Part shown: in pieces, positions 46,341-53,939 of the stretch
How the letters are laid out: each line of letters opens with the position of its first letter
Position numbering within the stretch: position 1 is the stretch's first letter
NCBI GenBank assembly: GCA_021804785.1
Contig: JAJZGY010000009.1
Coordinates: 1-61,034 of the forward strand
Length of the DNA: 61,034 bases
DNA from: Pseudomonadota bacterium
GTDB taxonomy: Bacteria; Pseudomonadota; Alphaproteobacteria; Micropepsales; Micropepsaceae
Reading direction: 5' to 3'
Program-made: the position numbers and the translations under genes
The notes under the pieces: model-generated
The model's database searches: none
What the model was told of the DNA's origin: nothing
Seen by the model: only the letters and a program-made list of their open reading frames with translations

Positions 46341-46700
46341 ATGGCACATATTCTTCTGGCGGAAGACGATGAATCGCTGCGGCGCTTTCTGGCCCAGGCG
46401 CTGGAGCGTGCCGGCCATAAGGTCGCGGATTATGGGGACGGCCTGGGCGCGTATGAGTATCTCAAGAGTTTTCGCATCGATTTGCTCCTGACCGACATCG
46501 TCATGCCGGGTATGGACGGGATCGAGCTTGCCAAGCGGGCGGCGGAGTTGGACGGAGCTCTCAAGATCATGTTCATCACCGGGTTTGCCGCCGTGGCCCT
46601 GCATCCCTCCTCGAACGCGCCCAAACAGGCGAAGGTGCTGTCGAAGCCATTTCACCTGCGTGAGATCGTGGCGGAAGTCGACCGTATGGTCGCGGCCTGA
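46341..46700 (+). CDS. cpdR: Response regulator CpdR
   Basis: 119 residues, receiver only. LAEDDESLRRFLAQALERAGH with the acidic pair, phospho-acceptor Asp in LLTDIVMPGMDGIEL, Thr in FITGFAAVAL and Lys in VLSKPFHLREIV agree with CpdR. Unphosphorylated CpdR primes ClpXP to destroy CtrA and other proteins; ChpT phosphorylates it. A TATAGT at 46314-46319 is a likely -10, and TTTAACGAA just before it resembles one CtrA half-site. A tRNA-Val gene follows on the same strand. Confidence 0.9.
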   Translation: MAHILLAEDDESLRRFLAQALERAGHKVADYGDGLGAYEYLKSFRIDLLLTDIVMPGMDGIELAKRAAELDGALKIMFITGFAAVALHPSSNAPKQAKVLSKPFHLREIVAEVDRMVAA

Positions 46701-46821
46701 CAGGCTCTGGCACAGGGCCCGTTCCGGCGACCCCGGACGGAGCAAAATGGGCCAAGGTGCGCTTGCCAGTGCCGCTGGGGGGGCGCTATAGAGACGGCCC
46801 CGCAAGGCATGCGAGCGGTTT

Positions 46822-46896
46822 GGGCGGTTAGCTCAGCGGGAGAGCACTACGTTGACATCGTAGGGGTCACTGGTTCAATCCCAGTACCGCCCACCA
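46822..46896 (+). tRNA. tRNA-Val (anticodon GAC)
   Basis: Full cloverleaf: acceptor GGGCGGT pairs with ACCGCCC, the D arm is GCTC-AGCGGG-AGAGC, the anticodon stem CTACG/CGTAG holds the loop TTGACAT with anticodon GAC, and the T arm is CTGG-TTCAATC-CCAG. The 3' CCA is encoded. 75 bases. It reads GUC and GUU valine codons. Confidence 0.97.
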
Positions 46897-47154
46897 TTTT
46901 GATCCGCCGCTGCTGCGACTAAAGCCCTCCCCTGTTCCTGAACACCGTTGTACGGCCGCGACAATGAGCCCGCAGGACGGAGCGTGTTACCAGCCGCTAC
47001 CACCTGGCGGGCGGAGCCACGGATTGCTGCCGTGTATCTTGGGCTCCGTCGCGGTGGCAAAGACGCCTTTGCCACCGGTATCATCGCCTCCTCCGATCAG
47101 ACGTGGGCCGGCTGCAGGCTTGCGAACTGGAGATGTCGCACAGCTATGCGCGTC

Positions 47155-47535
47155 CTATTCGCAACGTAAGCTGCCTCGATCGATCGCCTGTCCAAGGACG
47201 GCACCGGCTCCGGCGCCAAGTAGTGTCCCAAGTACGGCCGATTGGCCGGGTGCAAGACGATTGCCGATCAAGCCCCCGACGGCTGCGCCAACCACAAGCC
47301 CTGTTGTGCCATTCGAGCGGCGGCAATAGTACCGGCCATCTCTGCCACGATAGATCGTGGCCCTCAGCCCGAAGGCAGGCCCCTCACCCCGACGCGGATG
47401 GTCATACCCACCATCCGCTGCGTCATGGTGAGCGCGCCAACCATGCGCAGGCGCCCATGGTGGTGGATCCGCCAGTACTCCGGCAGTCGACGACACAAGC
47501 GCCGTCACGGCTGCAGCTAGAATTAATGTGCGCAT
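47155..47535 (-). CDS. Exported glycine-zipper protein
   Basis: 126 residues. A signal peptide (LILAAAVTALVSSTAGVLA) is followed by a His/Asp-rich region and YYCRRSNGTTGLVVGAAVGG. A glycine-zipper hairpin comes next (GLVVGAAVGGLIGNRLAPG, then AVLGTLLGAGAGAVLGQAID), as in the SmpA/SlyB-type 2TM domain of outer-membrane proteins. There is no lipobox Cys. Function is unknown beyond probable envelope location. The ATG at 47535 follows AAAGGGAA. Confidence 0.82.
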   Translation of the reverse strand: MRTLILAAAVTALVSSTAGVLADPPPWAPAHGWRAHHDAADGGYDHPRRGEGPAFGLRATIYRGRDGRYYCRRSNGTTGLVVGAAVGGLIGNRLAPGQSAVLGTLLGAGAGAVLGQAIDRGSLRCE

Positions 47536-48027
47536 CACGCGTTCCCTTTCTCTTTCTGCCCAAACTGAATTCAGATCGCCGCTACATCAGATCGGTTTTC
47601 GTCGCGCGGCGTTTCCAGTTTATCACGCCGTTTTCAGCCCCTGCCACACATCACCTGCGATTAAAGAAGGGTCTGCTCATCCGTAGCCTGCGTTTGCCTT
47701 CCATCCATACGTCCAAACCCGTCCCTGTACGTCCCCCGCGTCTGTAATAAATTTAGGGCCGAGTGTGGGATCAATTTCCCCATGTTTGGAAAGTGGTTTC
47801 TCATGCGGCCTGATAGCCCAGAGTTGCCGCTTCAAAATTCGTCCGGCACGACGTGCTGTGGACCGAGACTTAACACACAATGCACGTGGTGCAAGTTGCA
47901 ACTGCGGTTGCAGCCGAAAAGGGCTCCGATACCTTAAGTGAGTTCACCGGTCTAACACTCGTTATCCTCATGCGTGCCAGTCCCGAAGAAAATCCTTCAT
48001 AGCGCTGCGTGTGCTGGGATTGCCAAC
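47536..48027. other. Gene-poor stretch between the glycine-zipper gene and the PAS pseudogene
   Basis: 492 bases. The only notable open frame (47677-47901, minus, 74 codons, TTG start) has no ribosome site and no family I recognise. A loose dyad with TTGCAA and GGTTGCAG lies near 47895-47920. Base composition is lower in GC than in the neighbouring genes. I see nothing that can be named. Confidence 0.4.
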
Positions 48028-48520
48028 CTATTTGGCCGGATGAAAAAGGATGATGACCATGAAGCTATCCATCGATGCGCCACCTTCGGCGCGGGGTGTA
48101 ATGAGCGTGTGGTGCTCGAGATGTTCATCCCCCCCTTCTGACGTTGCACCAAAGAGCATCATCGGGATCCCTGTACGTTCAGCCTCTGCGAAATGGCCGC
48201 ATAATTTTTGGCTCTGGGTGGGCTGGACGCGTCCATCACACACTGACCGGCATGATTTCCAAGCACCCTGACAAGCACGTCGCCCATGAATTTGATGCGG
48301 CGAATTTGATGCGGCAGCGATGCGGACATTCGGCCTCGTCCTCAACGCCAATGCCAACGCCAATGACGGCGAGGTGATGGATCACGCTTCGCAAGTCGCG
48401 CAACGGGAACGCTGAACGTCGTGGAAAATCGGCGTGGTCACGTTTGGACTCCCGCAGCTGGCGCGCGGTCTCCAGTGTAGAGTTGATCTGCGCAAGTTCT
48501 GTTGGCGTCTTACGGGTCAT
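48028..48520 (-). pseudogene. Frameshifted PAS_5-like (DUF1457-type) protein
   Basis: Three reading frames join into one plausible ~160-residue protein. It begins TRKTPTELAQINSTLETARQ, runs through RRSAFPLRDLRSVIHHLAVIGV and RCRIKF, continues in another frame as MGDVLVRVLGNHAGQCVMDAS, then returns in a third as AEAERTGIPMMLFGATSEGG, ending GGASMDSFMVIILFHPAK. This order resembles alphaproteobacterial PAS_5 proteins. The first shift coincides with a 14-bp tandem duplication (48288-48315). The second lies between about 48190 and 48240, perhaps in the AAAAA run. The family call is by resemblance. Confidence 0.65.
48288..48315. repeat. 14-bp tandem duplication inside the PAS pseudogene
   Basis: GAATTTGATGCGGC occurs twice in direct succession (48288-48301 and 48302-48315). 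Taking one copy out restores the reading frame from RCRIKF directly into MGDVLV on the minus strand. The duplication is therefore the likely inactivating event. Confidence 0.9.
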
Positions 48521-48743
48521 CACAAGGCCTTGTTTCCTGTGACCAATCCCTTCCGGTACCGAGCATCACATGAAACGGTCAATAGTTGCCATCTGTCCGT
48601 TGCCGACGGTGAATTGACTCATGATAGCATTTTAGACGGGCAGCATGGACAAGGACGGTCGCTGGGAGAGGTGCGGACGTTCGGGGGCAGGGGCAATCTA
48701 CTGCGACGGGCAGACCCGCGCAGAGCTGAAGGGGCTAGGTCCC

Positions 48744-49412
48744 TCAGCTATGCCGGCTGCTCTGCTGCTGAAGAGCGTGGTTGCGCCCCACCTTCACCCA
48801 GTTGGTCGGGCTTTGGGCCGACATCTCGCTCAGGAAGAGGTAACCCGTTCGGCTCCACAGGCGGATGCGGTGGTGAAGATTGTCGAGCACATAATCACCG
48901 TCGGCGGTCGAAACGACGAGAACGGCATGCAGTTCGCCATCGGGTAATCCGACGATGGCGACATTGAGATCGGAGAGCGGAACACCGGCGCGCGCGAGGT
49001 CACGGCGTTTGGTCAGGGCGTAATCCGCGCAATCGCCATAGCCATCCTTGGGAATCGTCCAATACTGGTAGCGGCCATAATGGCGAATAGCTGTTTCCGG
49101 CTTGATGGCGCGATTGACCTGCCGGTTGATGTTCACCATCTGCGGCCAGTAGCGCCAGGTCGTCACCGGAGGGGCCTGTTTGATGCCGAACGGGCACTGA
49201 TCGGCGAAGCGCATGCAAAAATCGATGTAGCCAAATGGCGCATCGGCTTCAGGTCCGTCTGGAATCGTGCTGCTGGTGGCAGTCAGGTCCTGGCGGCTTT
49301 CGGGGGTATAGGGGTTTGCCGGCACTGCAGCGAAGAGCTGAGGCGCAAGGGCCGCGGCCAAAACCATTGTGGCGCCAAAGCGCAGTACTGCGCGAAGTGT
49401 TGCCGTCCCCAT
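48744..49412 (-). CDS. BTLCP-family transglutaminase-like cysteine peptidase (LapG-like)
   Basis: 222 residues. A signal peptide (VLRFGATMVLAAALAPQLFA) leads to the papain-like domain. The catalytic triad is visible: Cys in GYGDCADYALTKR, His in GELHAVLVV and Asp in YVLDNLHHRIRLW. TTWRYWPQMVNINRQVNRAI is typical of this bacterial family. LapG members cut surface adhesins under c-di-GMP control through LapD; no lapD or large adhesin is in this window. It lies beside the polysaccharide cluster, which suggests a role at the cell surface. Confidence 0.88.
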   Translation of the reverse strand: MGTATLRAVLRFGATMVLAAALAPQLFAAVPANPYTPESRQDLTATSSTIPDGPEADAPFGYIDFCMRFADQCPFGIKQAPPVTTWRYWPQMVNINRQVNRAIKPETAIRHYGRYQYWTIPKDGYGDCADYALTKRRDLARAGVPLSDLNVAIVGLPDGELHAVLVVSTADGDYVLDNLHHRIRLWSRTGYLFLSEMSAQSPTNWVKVGRNHALQQQSSRHS

Positions 49413-49564
49413 GACGCGCCCCTATGCCCTTAACTCGTGGTGCGGATATTGCCCGGCACACGAACCATCAAGCAATAGCATCTGTTACAGGACAACACTA
49501 TGTCTGTTCTAGACGTTGCGCTGTTGCGCAAGGTCAAGTGCAGGCGCCAAATTGGTAAGGGATT

Positions 49565-50605
49565 TCACGTAATCGGCTTGGGACTGGTTGAGCCCAGGAG
49601 GAGGTGTCGCTGCACCACCAGAATGACGTAGAGCAGGGCGCAAATGGCGAGGACGCAGAGCCCGGCCACCAGGCTGAATTCGCCGGCGAGCGCAGGAACC
49701 CCAAGGAGCAGCAGATAAATGGCCAATGCCGGGCGCCGGCCGAAGCGATCGATCAGGATATGATGGAAGTGGTTGCGGTCGGCGGCGAAAGGTGAGCGGC
49801 CGTCCAGATAACGGGTCAACATGAGACGCACGCAATCCAGCACCGGCAGCCAAAACCAGATGGCCGGAATCAGGGCGGGCAACGTGCCATTGGCGTGGTG
49901 ATAGGCGCCGATGGCACCAAGCCCGATGAGGAGTGAACCGGCATAGGAGCCTGCACTGCCGGAAAACAGCTTGCCGCGCAGATTGAAGCCCAATGCCACC
50001 GCCGAGGAGGCCATCAGCGCCATGAAGGGAACTCCCAGCTCGGGGCCGAGATGATGGGCGATGAGGGCGCTCCAGATCAGCAGTGAGCCCAGCAGCTGGC
50101 CGTCCATACCGTCGGCCATGTTTGCGGCATTGAGAAAGCCAATGACCATAAGCGCCGTGACTGGGATGGCAAAAGGACCAAGGTCGAGCTTGGGACTGTG
50201 GGCCGCACCCAAGTGCAGCGATCCCAGAACCAGCGTGGGTTCGATCGAAAGCGCCGCGAGTGTCAGCAGCACGAAGGCGGAAAGGCGCAGGCCGGCAGGC
50301 AGGTTATGACGGTCATCGGCTGTGCCGATCAGCATCATGACAAAGGTCGCGGCCAGTGCGACGGCAGTGAAGGTGCTGTCATGGTGCACGATGACCCGAA
50401 AGATGGAAAGAGCGAGGCTTGGCACCAGGATGGCAAGACCGCCGATCAGAGGGGTAGCCTTGGCGTGTATCTTGCGCACACCGTCGGGAACATCGACGAG
50501 CTTGAGGCTATTGCCCAAGATTTCCGCAAAGTAGCAAATGCCCGCTGTGATCGTGGCCGAAATCGCGCACAACCCAATGGCGGTGCCCCAGGCTCCCAGC
50601 CCCAT
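49565..50605 (-). CDS. WecA/TagO-family undecaprenyl-phosphate sugar-1-phosphate transferase
   Basis: 346 residues with about eleven membrane helices. Family motifs are VDVPDGVRKIHAKATPLIGG (variant of DxPxxRKxH..P.GG), GTADDRHNLPAG, NMADGMDGQLLGS (the NxxDGxDG Mg2+ site) and the cytoplasmic RNHFHHILID His motif. These enzymes place the first sugar phosphate on undecaprenyl phosphate. It is divergent from the antiterminator gene and presumably starts the glycan made by the cluster to its right. Confidence 0.9.
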   Translation of the reverse strand: MGLGAWGTAIGLCAISATITAGICYFAEILGNSLKLVDVPDGVRKIHAKATPLIGGLAILVPSLALSIFRVIVHHDSTFTAVALAATFVMMLIGTADDRHNLPAGLRLSAFVLLTLAALSIEPTLVLGSLHLGAAHSPKLDLGPFAIPVTALMVIGFLNAANMADGMDGQLLGSLLIWSALIAHHLGPELGVPFMALMASSAVALGFNLRGKLFSGSAGSYAGSLLIGLGAIGAYHHANGTLPALIPAIWFWLPVLDCVRLMLTRYLDGRSPFAADRNHFHHILIDRFGRRPALAIYLLLLGVPALAGEFSLVAGLCVLAICALLYVILVVQRHLLLGSTSPKPIT

Positions 50606-50777
50606 GCTGTTTGCTCCTCCCTACGGCATCAACAATATCGTCTCAGACACTTAAATTTGCGCAATTCTGGGCTATATGAGTTACTAAATGACACCTTGTG
50701 TGCCAATTGTCGAGGCGCGGCGGTGCTACGTTCGAAGTGACCGGCTGGATCAAATTTACGTTCGGGATCAAGGAGGT

Positions 50778-50792
50778 GGCTCCCTGGGAGCC
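50778..50792. repeat. Inverted repeat upstream of the nusG-like promoter
   Basis: GGCTCC and GGAGCC are perfect reverse complements around CTG. It is 12 bases before the -35 element, a position suited to an operator. Confidence 0.4.
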
Positions 50793-50804
50793 AGCACTGT
50801 GAGG

Positions 50805-50833
50805 TTGCGCACACATTTTGGCTGTATTAAAAT
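50805..50833 (+). promoter_or_regulatory. Candidate promoter of the nusG-like gene
   Basis: -35 TTGCGC (50805-50810), 17-base spacer, -10 TAAAAT (50828-50833, 5 of 6 to TATAAT). The predicted start near 50840 gives a leader of about 150 bases before the ATG at 50988. Confidence 0.5.
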
Positions 50834-50987
50834 ATTTCAAAAGGGTGCGTCGGACGGCGGTCCAAACGGGCCGCGCTGGCGGCAGCTGACCCCGGAAGGG
50901 TCTGCGGCGCGGGGCGGGGTGCATAGGGAGAAGCAGAACCAAGATGAGGCCCTGCTAGCCCTCGGCCAGCAGGCCAAGCGGGGAGGC

Positions 50988-51551
50988 ATGGGGCAAAACG
51001 GGCTGGGGCACGCCGCAGTGAAGCGGGCTCCTGAGCACGCTCAAAAGGGGCGCTGGTTCGCGGTCCAGTGTCAGCCCCATCGTGAAAATGCTGCGGCCGA
51101 ACATTTGCGCCGCCAAGGTTACCGCGTCTTTCTGCCCCGGCAGCGGCGGGCAGTTCGCCACGCCAGACGCATCGAGACAGTGTTCAGGCCTTTTTTCCCG
51201 GGTTATCTGTTCGTGGAGCTCGACACCGCCAGGCAATGCTGGCGGCCGATCAACAGCACTTTCGGGGTTGCGCGACTGGTCATGGCCGGTGAGCGACCGG
51301 CGCCGGCGCCGGTCGGGATTATCGAAACGCTGCGCGTATTTTTTGATGACGCTGAGATCTACGACGGCGTCCCGGTACTTGTGGCCGGGCAAAGGGTGCG
51401 GGTGGTGACCGGACCGTTTGCCGATTTGTGTGGCGAACTTGTGCGTCTGGATGCACGGGCGCGCGTGCGCGTGCTTCTCGATGTGATGGGAGGATCTGTG
51501 CCGGCGTTGCTTGCGCGTGGCGCGGTGGTTCCCGAGGAAGGGTATTTCTGA
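50988..51551 (+). CDS. NusG/RfaH-like transcription antiterminator
   Basis: About 187 residues. The NGN domain reads GRWFAVQCQPHRENAAAEHLRRQGYRVFLP, FFPGYLFVELD and WRPINSTFGVARLVM, as in specialised NusG paralogues. A KOW-type C-terminal domain follows, with VLVAGQRVRVVTGPFADLCGEL. NusG paralogues of this type bind RNA polymerase at ops elements and keep long surface-polysaccharide operons transcribed. The start is uncertain: ATG 50988 is taken, while a GTG at 51018 (VKRAPEHAQ) would also include the whole domain. An ops-like sequence follows 67 bases after its stop. Confidence 0.85.
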   Translation: MGQNGLGHAAVKRAPEHAQKGRWFAVQCQPHRENAAAEHLRRQGYRVFLPRQRRAVRHARRIETVFRPFFPGYLFVELDTARQCWRPINSTFGVARLVMAGERPAPAPVGIIETLRVFFDDAEIYDGVPVLVAGQRVRVVTGPFADLCGELVRLDARARVRVLLDVMGGSVPALLARGAVVPEEGYF

Positions 51552-51593
51552 GGCTGGGGCGTGTACCTGGCCCGCTTTTGGTTGTGCAGCATC

Positions 51594-51616
51594 TCGGGTG
51601 AAGCGATTTCACCCGA
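51594..51616 (+). repeat. Stem-loop directly before the ops-like element
   Basis: TCGGGTGAA (51594-51602) and TTCACCCGA (51608-51616) form a perfect 9-bp stem with a GCGAT loop. No T-run follows, so it is not a standard terminator. It ends two bases before GGCGGTAG, resembling the structured JUMPstart leaders of polysaccharide operons. Confidence 0.65.
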
Positions 51617-51618
51617 AC

Positions 51619-51630
51619 GGCGGTAGCATG
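51619..51630 (+). promoter_or_regulatory. ops-like element (RfaH-type recruitment site)
   Basis: GGCGGTAGCATG matches the enterobacterial ops core GGCGGTAGCGTG at 11 of 12 positions. It lies between the NusG/RfaH-like gene and the first sugar gene of the cluster, the position where an ops works. A second, shorter copy lies 40 bases on. Confidence 0.6.
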
Positions 51631-51658
51631 TCTGAAGGCTACGTAGAACTAGACCCGC

Positions 51659-51671
51659 GTCGGTAGCAATG
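51659..51671 (+). promoter_or_regulatory. Second, partial ops-like copy
   Basis: GTCGGTAGCAATG shares the CGGTAGC core with the first element. A 12-codon ORF starts in the ATG of the first copy (51628) and stops at the TAG of this copy (51664-51666). Weak alone; notable because of the pairing. Confidence 0.35.
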
Positions 51672-51716
51672 CCCTTACGAGCGAGGGCGTGCAGGCGCTA
51701 CAACAGGACATCGTTG

Positions 51717-52667
51717 ATGCACATACGAAAGCGAATTCTGGTCACTGGCGGGGCCGGCTTTATTGGTTCGCACCTCTGTGAAGCCCTCCTTGATCGGGGC
51801 TATGAGGTGCTCTGCATCGATAACTTCTACACCAGTGCGCGCGCCAATGTGGAACATCTGCTCTCCAATTCTCGCTTCGAGCTGATGCGCCATGACGTGA
51901 CCTTCCCGCTTTATGTTGAAGTCGACGAAATCTACAATCTGGCCTGTCCCGCCTCTCCCATTCACTACCAGCGCGATCCGGTCCAGACCACGAAGACGAG
52001 TGTGCATGGGGCCATCAACATGCTGGGCCTGGCCAAGCGGGTACGCGCTAAGATTTTGCAGGCCTCCACCAGCGAGGTCTATGGAGATCCGGAAATCCAT
52101 CCGCAGAGCGAGGAATACTGGGGCAACGTCAATCCGATAGGTACGCGCGCCTGTTATGACGAAGGCAAGCGCTGTGCCGAGACCTTGTTCTTTGACTACA
52201 ATCGCCAGCATGATCTGCGCATCAAGGTGGCGCGTATCTTCAACACCTATGGTCCCCGCATGCATCCCAATGACGGACGCGTGGTCTCCAACTTCATCAT
52301 GCAGGCGCTGAAAGGCGCTCCCATCACCCTGTATGGCGATGGCAGTCAGACCCGATCGTTCTGTTATGTCGATGATCTGGTTGACGGCCTCATTCGTCTG
52401 ATGGAATCGGCTGACACGCTGATTGGCCCGATCAATCTTGGAAATCCCGTTGAATTCACCATCCGCGAACTCGCCCAGAAAGTGGTGGCTCTGACGGGTT
52501 CGACTTCGGCGATCGAGATGCGACCGCTGCCCCAAGATGATCCCAAACAGCGCCAACCTGATATCACCAAGGCGAGGACCCATCTGCAATGGAAACCCAA
52601 GGTGCCTCTGGAACAGGGTCTGCTAAAGACCATTGAGTATTTTACAGCGCTCACGCCCCCGGACTGA
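51717..52667 (+). CDS. UDP-glucuronate decarboxylase (UDP-xylose synthase, UXS)
   Basis: 316-residue extended SDR. The Rossmann motif is [44 protein letters not shown] and [16 protein letters not shown] (Tyr and Lys of the YxxxK pair) are UXS signatures, as is [21 protein letters not shown]. It converts UDP-glucuronate to UDP-xylose, implying a pentose in the glycan. ATG 51717 has AGGA nine bases before; the in-frame ATG at 51669 lies in the second ops copy. A UDP-glucose dehydrogenase is not in the window. Confidence 0.92.
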   Translation: MHIRKRILVTGGAGFIGSHLCEALLDRGYEVLCIDNFYTSARANVEHLLSNSRFELMRHDVTFPLYVEVDEIYNLACPASPIHYQRDPVQTTKTSVHGAINMLGLAKRVRAKILQASTSEVYGDPEIHPQSEEYWGNVNPIGTRACYDEGKRCAETLFFDYNRQHDLRIKVARIFNTYGPRMHPNDGRVVSNFIMQALKGAPITLYGDGSQTRSFCYVDDLVDGLIRLMESADTLIGPINLGNPVEFTIRELAQKVVALTGSTSAIEMRPLPQDDPKQRQPDITKARTHLQWKPKVPLEQGLLKTIEYFTALTPPD

Positions 52668-52891
52668 TGAAGGCCGCGAACGCTCGTTGTCAGAGCGCAG
52701 TCACAGCGATACGGCAGGTTTGCGCGCGAGAGTATGAGAGAAGGGCTGCAATATGTCCCGGCGCAGGATCTGGACGGCCGGTGCGGCCCGGGGCGTTGTG
52801 CGGTCATCCCGGCGTTAGATGACGAACTCTTCATCTCGCGAGCTCGCTGGTGCCTGTCGCTACTGCATGATCATGCGGTAATAGGTAGGTC

Positions 52892-53803
52892 ATGACCGTG
52901 ATCTCCGCCACAGCTGATGCAGTTCGTGCCCTCGTCGTGATTACCCATCCCGATGACGAGCTCTTCATGTCCGGAACGCTCGGGCTTCTGTCGCAGGCAC
53001 AGATCCCGGTCAGCCTGATCTGTGTGACCCGTGGTGAAGCTGGCAGCGGTCCGGGTTGTCTTGCCGGGGTGCACACCGATCTTGGGCGCATCCGCGAAGG
53101 CGAGCTGATGCAGGCCGCGAAAATACTCGGTGTCCAAGAGGTCCATGTCCTTGGCTTTGCCGATATCCATCCCAAGCTCTTCGCGGCGGAGAGGGACTGG
53201 GACCTGGCGGCCCTCTGTGACTTCATTCAAAGCATCATGACCCATGTGAAGCCGACACTGGTGTTTTCGCATGGTCCCCATGGCGGTACCGGTCATCCCG
53301 CTCACAAGGCCGTCTATCACGCCACCCGTTGTGCGTTGGAACAAGCAGAGAGCCCGGCCTGCCATTACTCCTTCGCGGCGATGACGCCGGCGAGGTTCTA
53401 CCCTGAGTATTTCGACGACGATTGCGACTTCTACATCGACGTACGCAGCATGGCGCCCTTACGAGAGCTTAGCTTCAGCTATCATCAAAGCCAGCTTCAA
53501 GTCGGCGAATTCATCAACCCGCCATTGCCGCGGTCGCTGCGCAAGGTGTTGTCGGCGCTGTTTGGCTACTTCTTCTGGTTCACCGAGGCTGGCAGGGTGC
53601 GCATTCCCACCCTCAGCCTGGCGCAATTTTTCCGCCGCTATCCCTACGAAGGGTTCGTAATCTGCAGGCCCGGGGCGCCCGGTGGGGCCCGTCTCGAGCA
53701 GATCCTGAAAGACTATTGCCATCACAACACCGCGTCCAAGGACGGCAGCAGGCCCAGAGTGGAGCGTGAGCGCGATCTTGGCGCGACCGACGACGCACGA
53801 TGA
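52892..53803 (+). CDS. PIG-L/LmbE-family deacetylase
   Basis: 303 residues. The zinc site is visible as the HPDDE in VITHPDDELFMSGTL with the later His in HGGTGHPAHKAVYHATR. LICVTRGEAGS and VHVLGFAD are family phrases. Members remove acetyl groups from N-acetylglucosamine units of lipids and small molecules. In this place it probably deacetylates a sugar of the glycan or its lipid carrier. TAGGTAGG precedes the ATG. It is 224 bases after the UXS gene with no gene between. Confidence 0.9.
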   Translation: MTVISATADAVRALVVITHPDDELFMSGTLGLLSQAQIPVSLICVTRGEAGSGPGCLAGVHTDLGRIREGELMQAAKILGVQEVHVLGFADIHPKLFAAERDWDLAALCDFIQSIMTHVKPTLVFSHGPHGGTGHPAHKAVYHATRCALEQAESPACHYSFAAMTPARFYPEYFDDDCDFYIDVRSMAPLRELSFSYHQSQLQVGEFINPPLPRSLRKVLSALFGYFFWFTEAGRVRIPTLSLAQFFRRYPYEGFVICRPGAPGGARLEQILKDYCHHNTASKDGSRPRVERERDLGATDDAR

Positions 53804-53939
53804 CCGCCTTCGATGGCGCCGGCTTGCGGGCATGATCGCAGGCAGCGCGGCGCCGAGAATTTACACCTGCAGCCCTTACACCAGCAGACGATGAAGACGG
53901 TCTCAGGCCATACCAGCTCCTTTGGGGCAGAGTGCGGCG

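Larger units (their letters stand above)
50606..50987. other. Divergent regulatory region between the wecA-like and nusG-like genes
   Basis: 382 bases. On the plus strand it holds a candidate promoter (50805-50833) and, before it, a perfect GGCTCC-CTG-GGAGCC inverted repeat (50778-50792). The left ~100 bases are AT-richer and presumably contain the promoter of the leftward wecA-like gene. The nusG-like frame stays open through much of the region, but that part does not look like protein. Confidence 0.5.

Noticed and set aside
47677..47901. 74-codon minus-strand frame with a protein-like C-terminus
   Set aside because: TTG start without a ribosome site, and no family recognised; kept only as a note in the intergenic entry.
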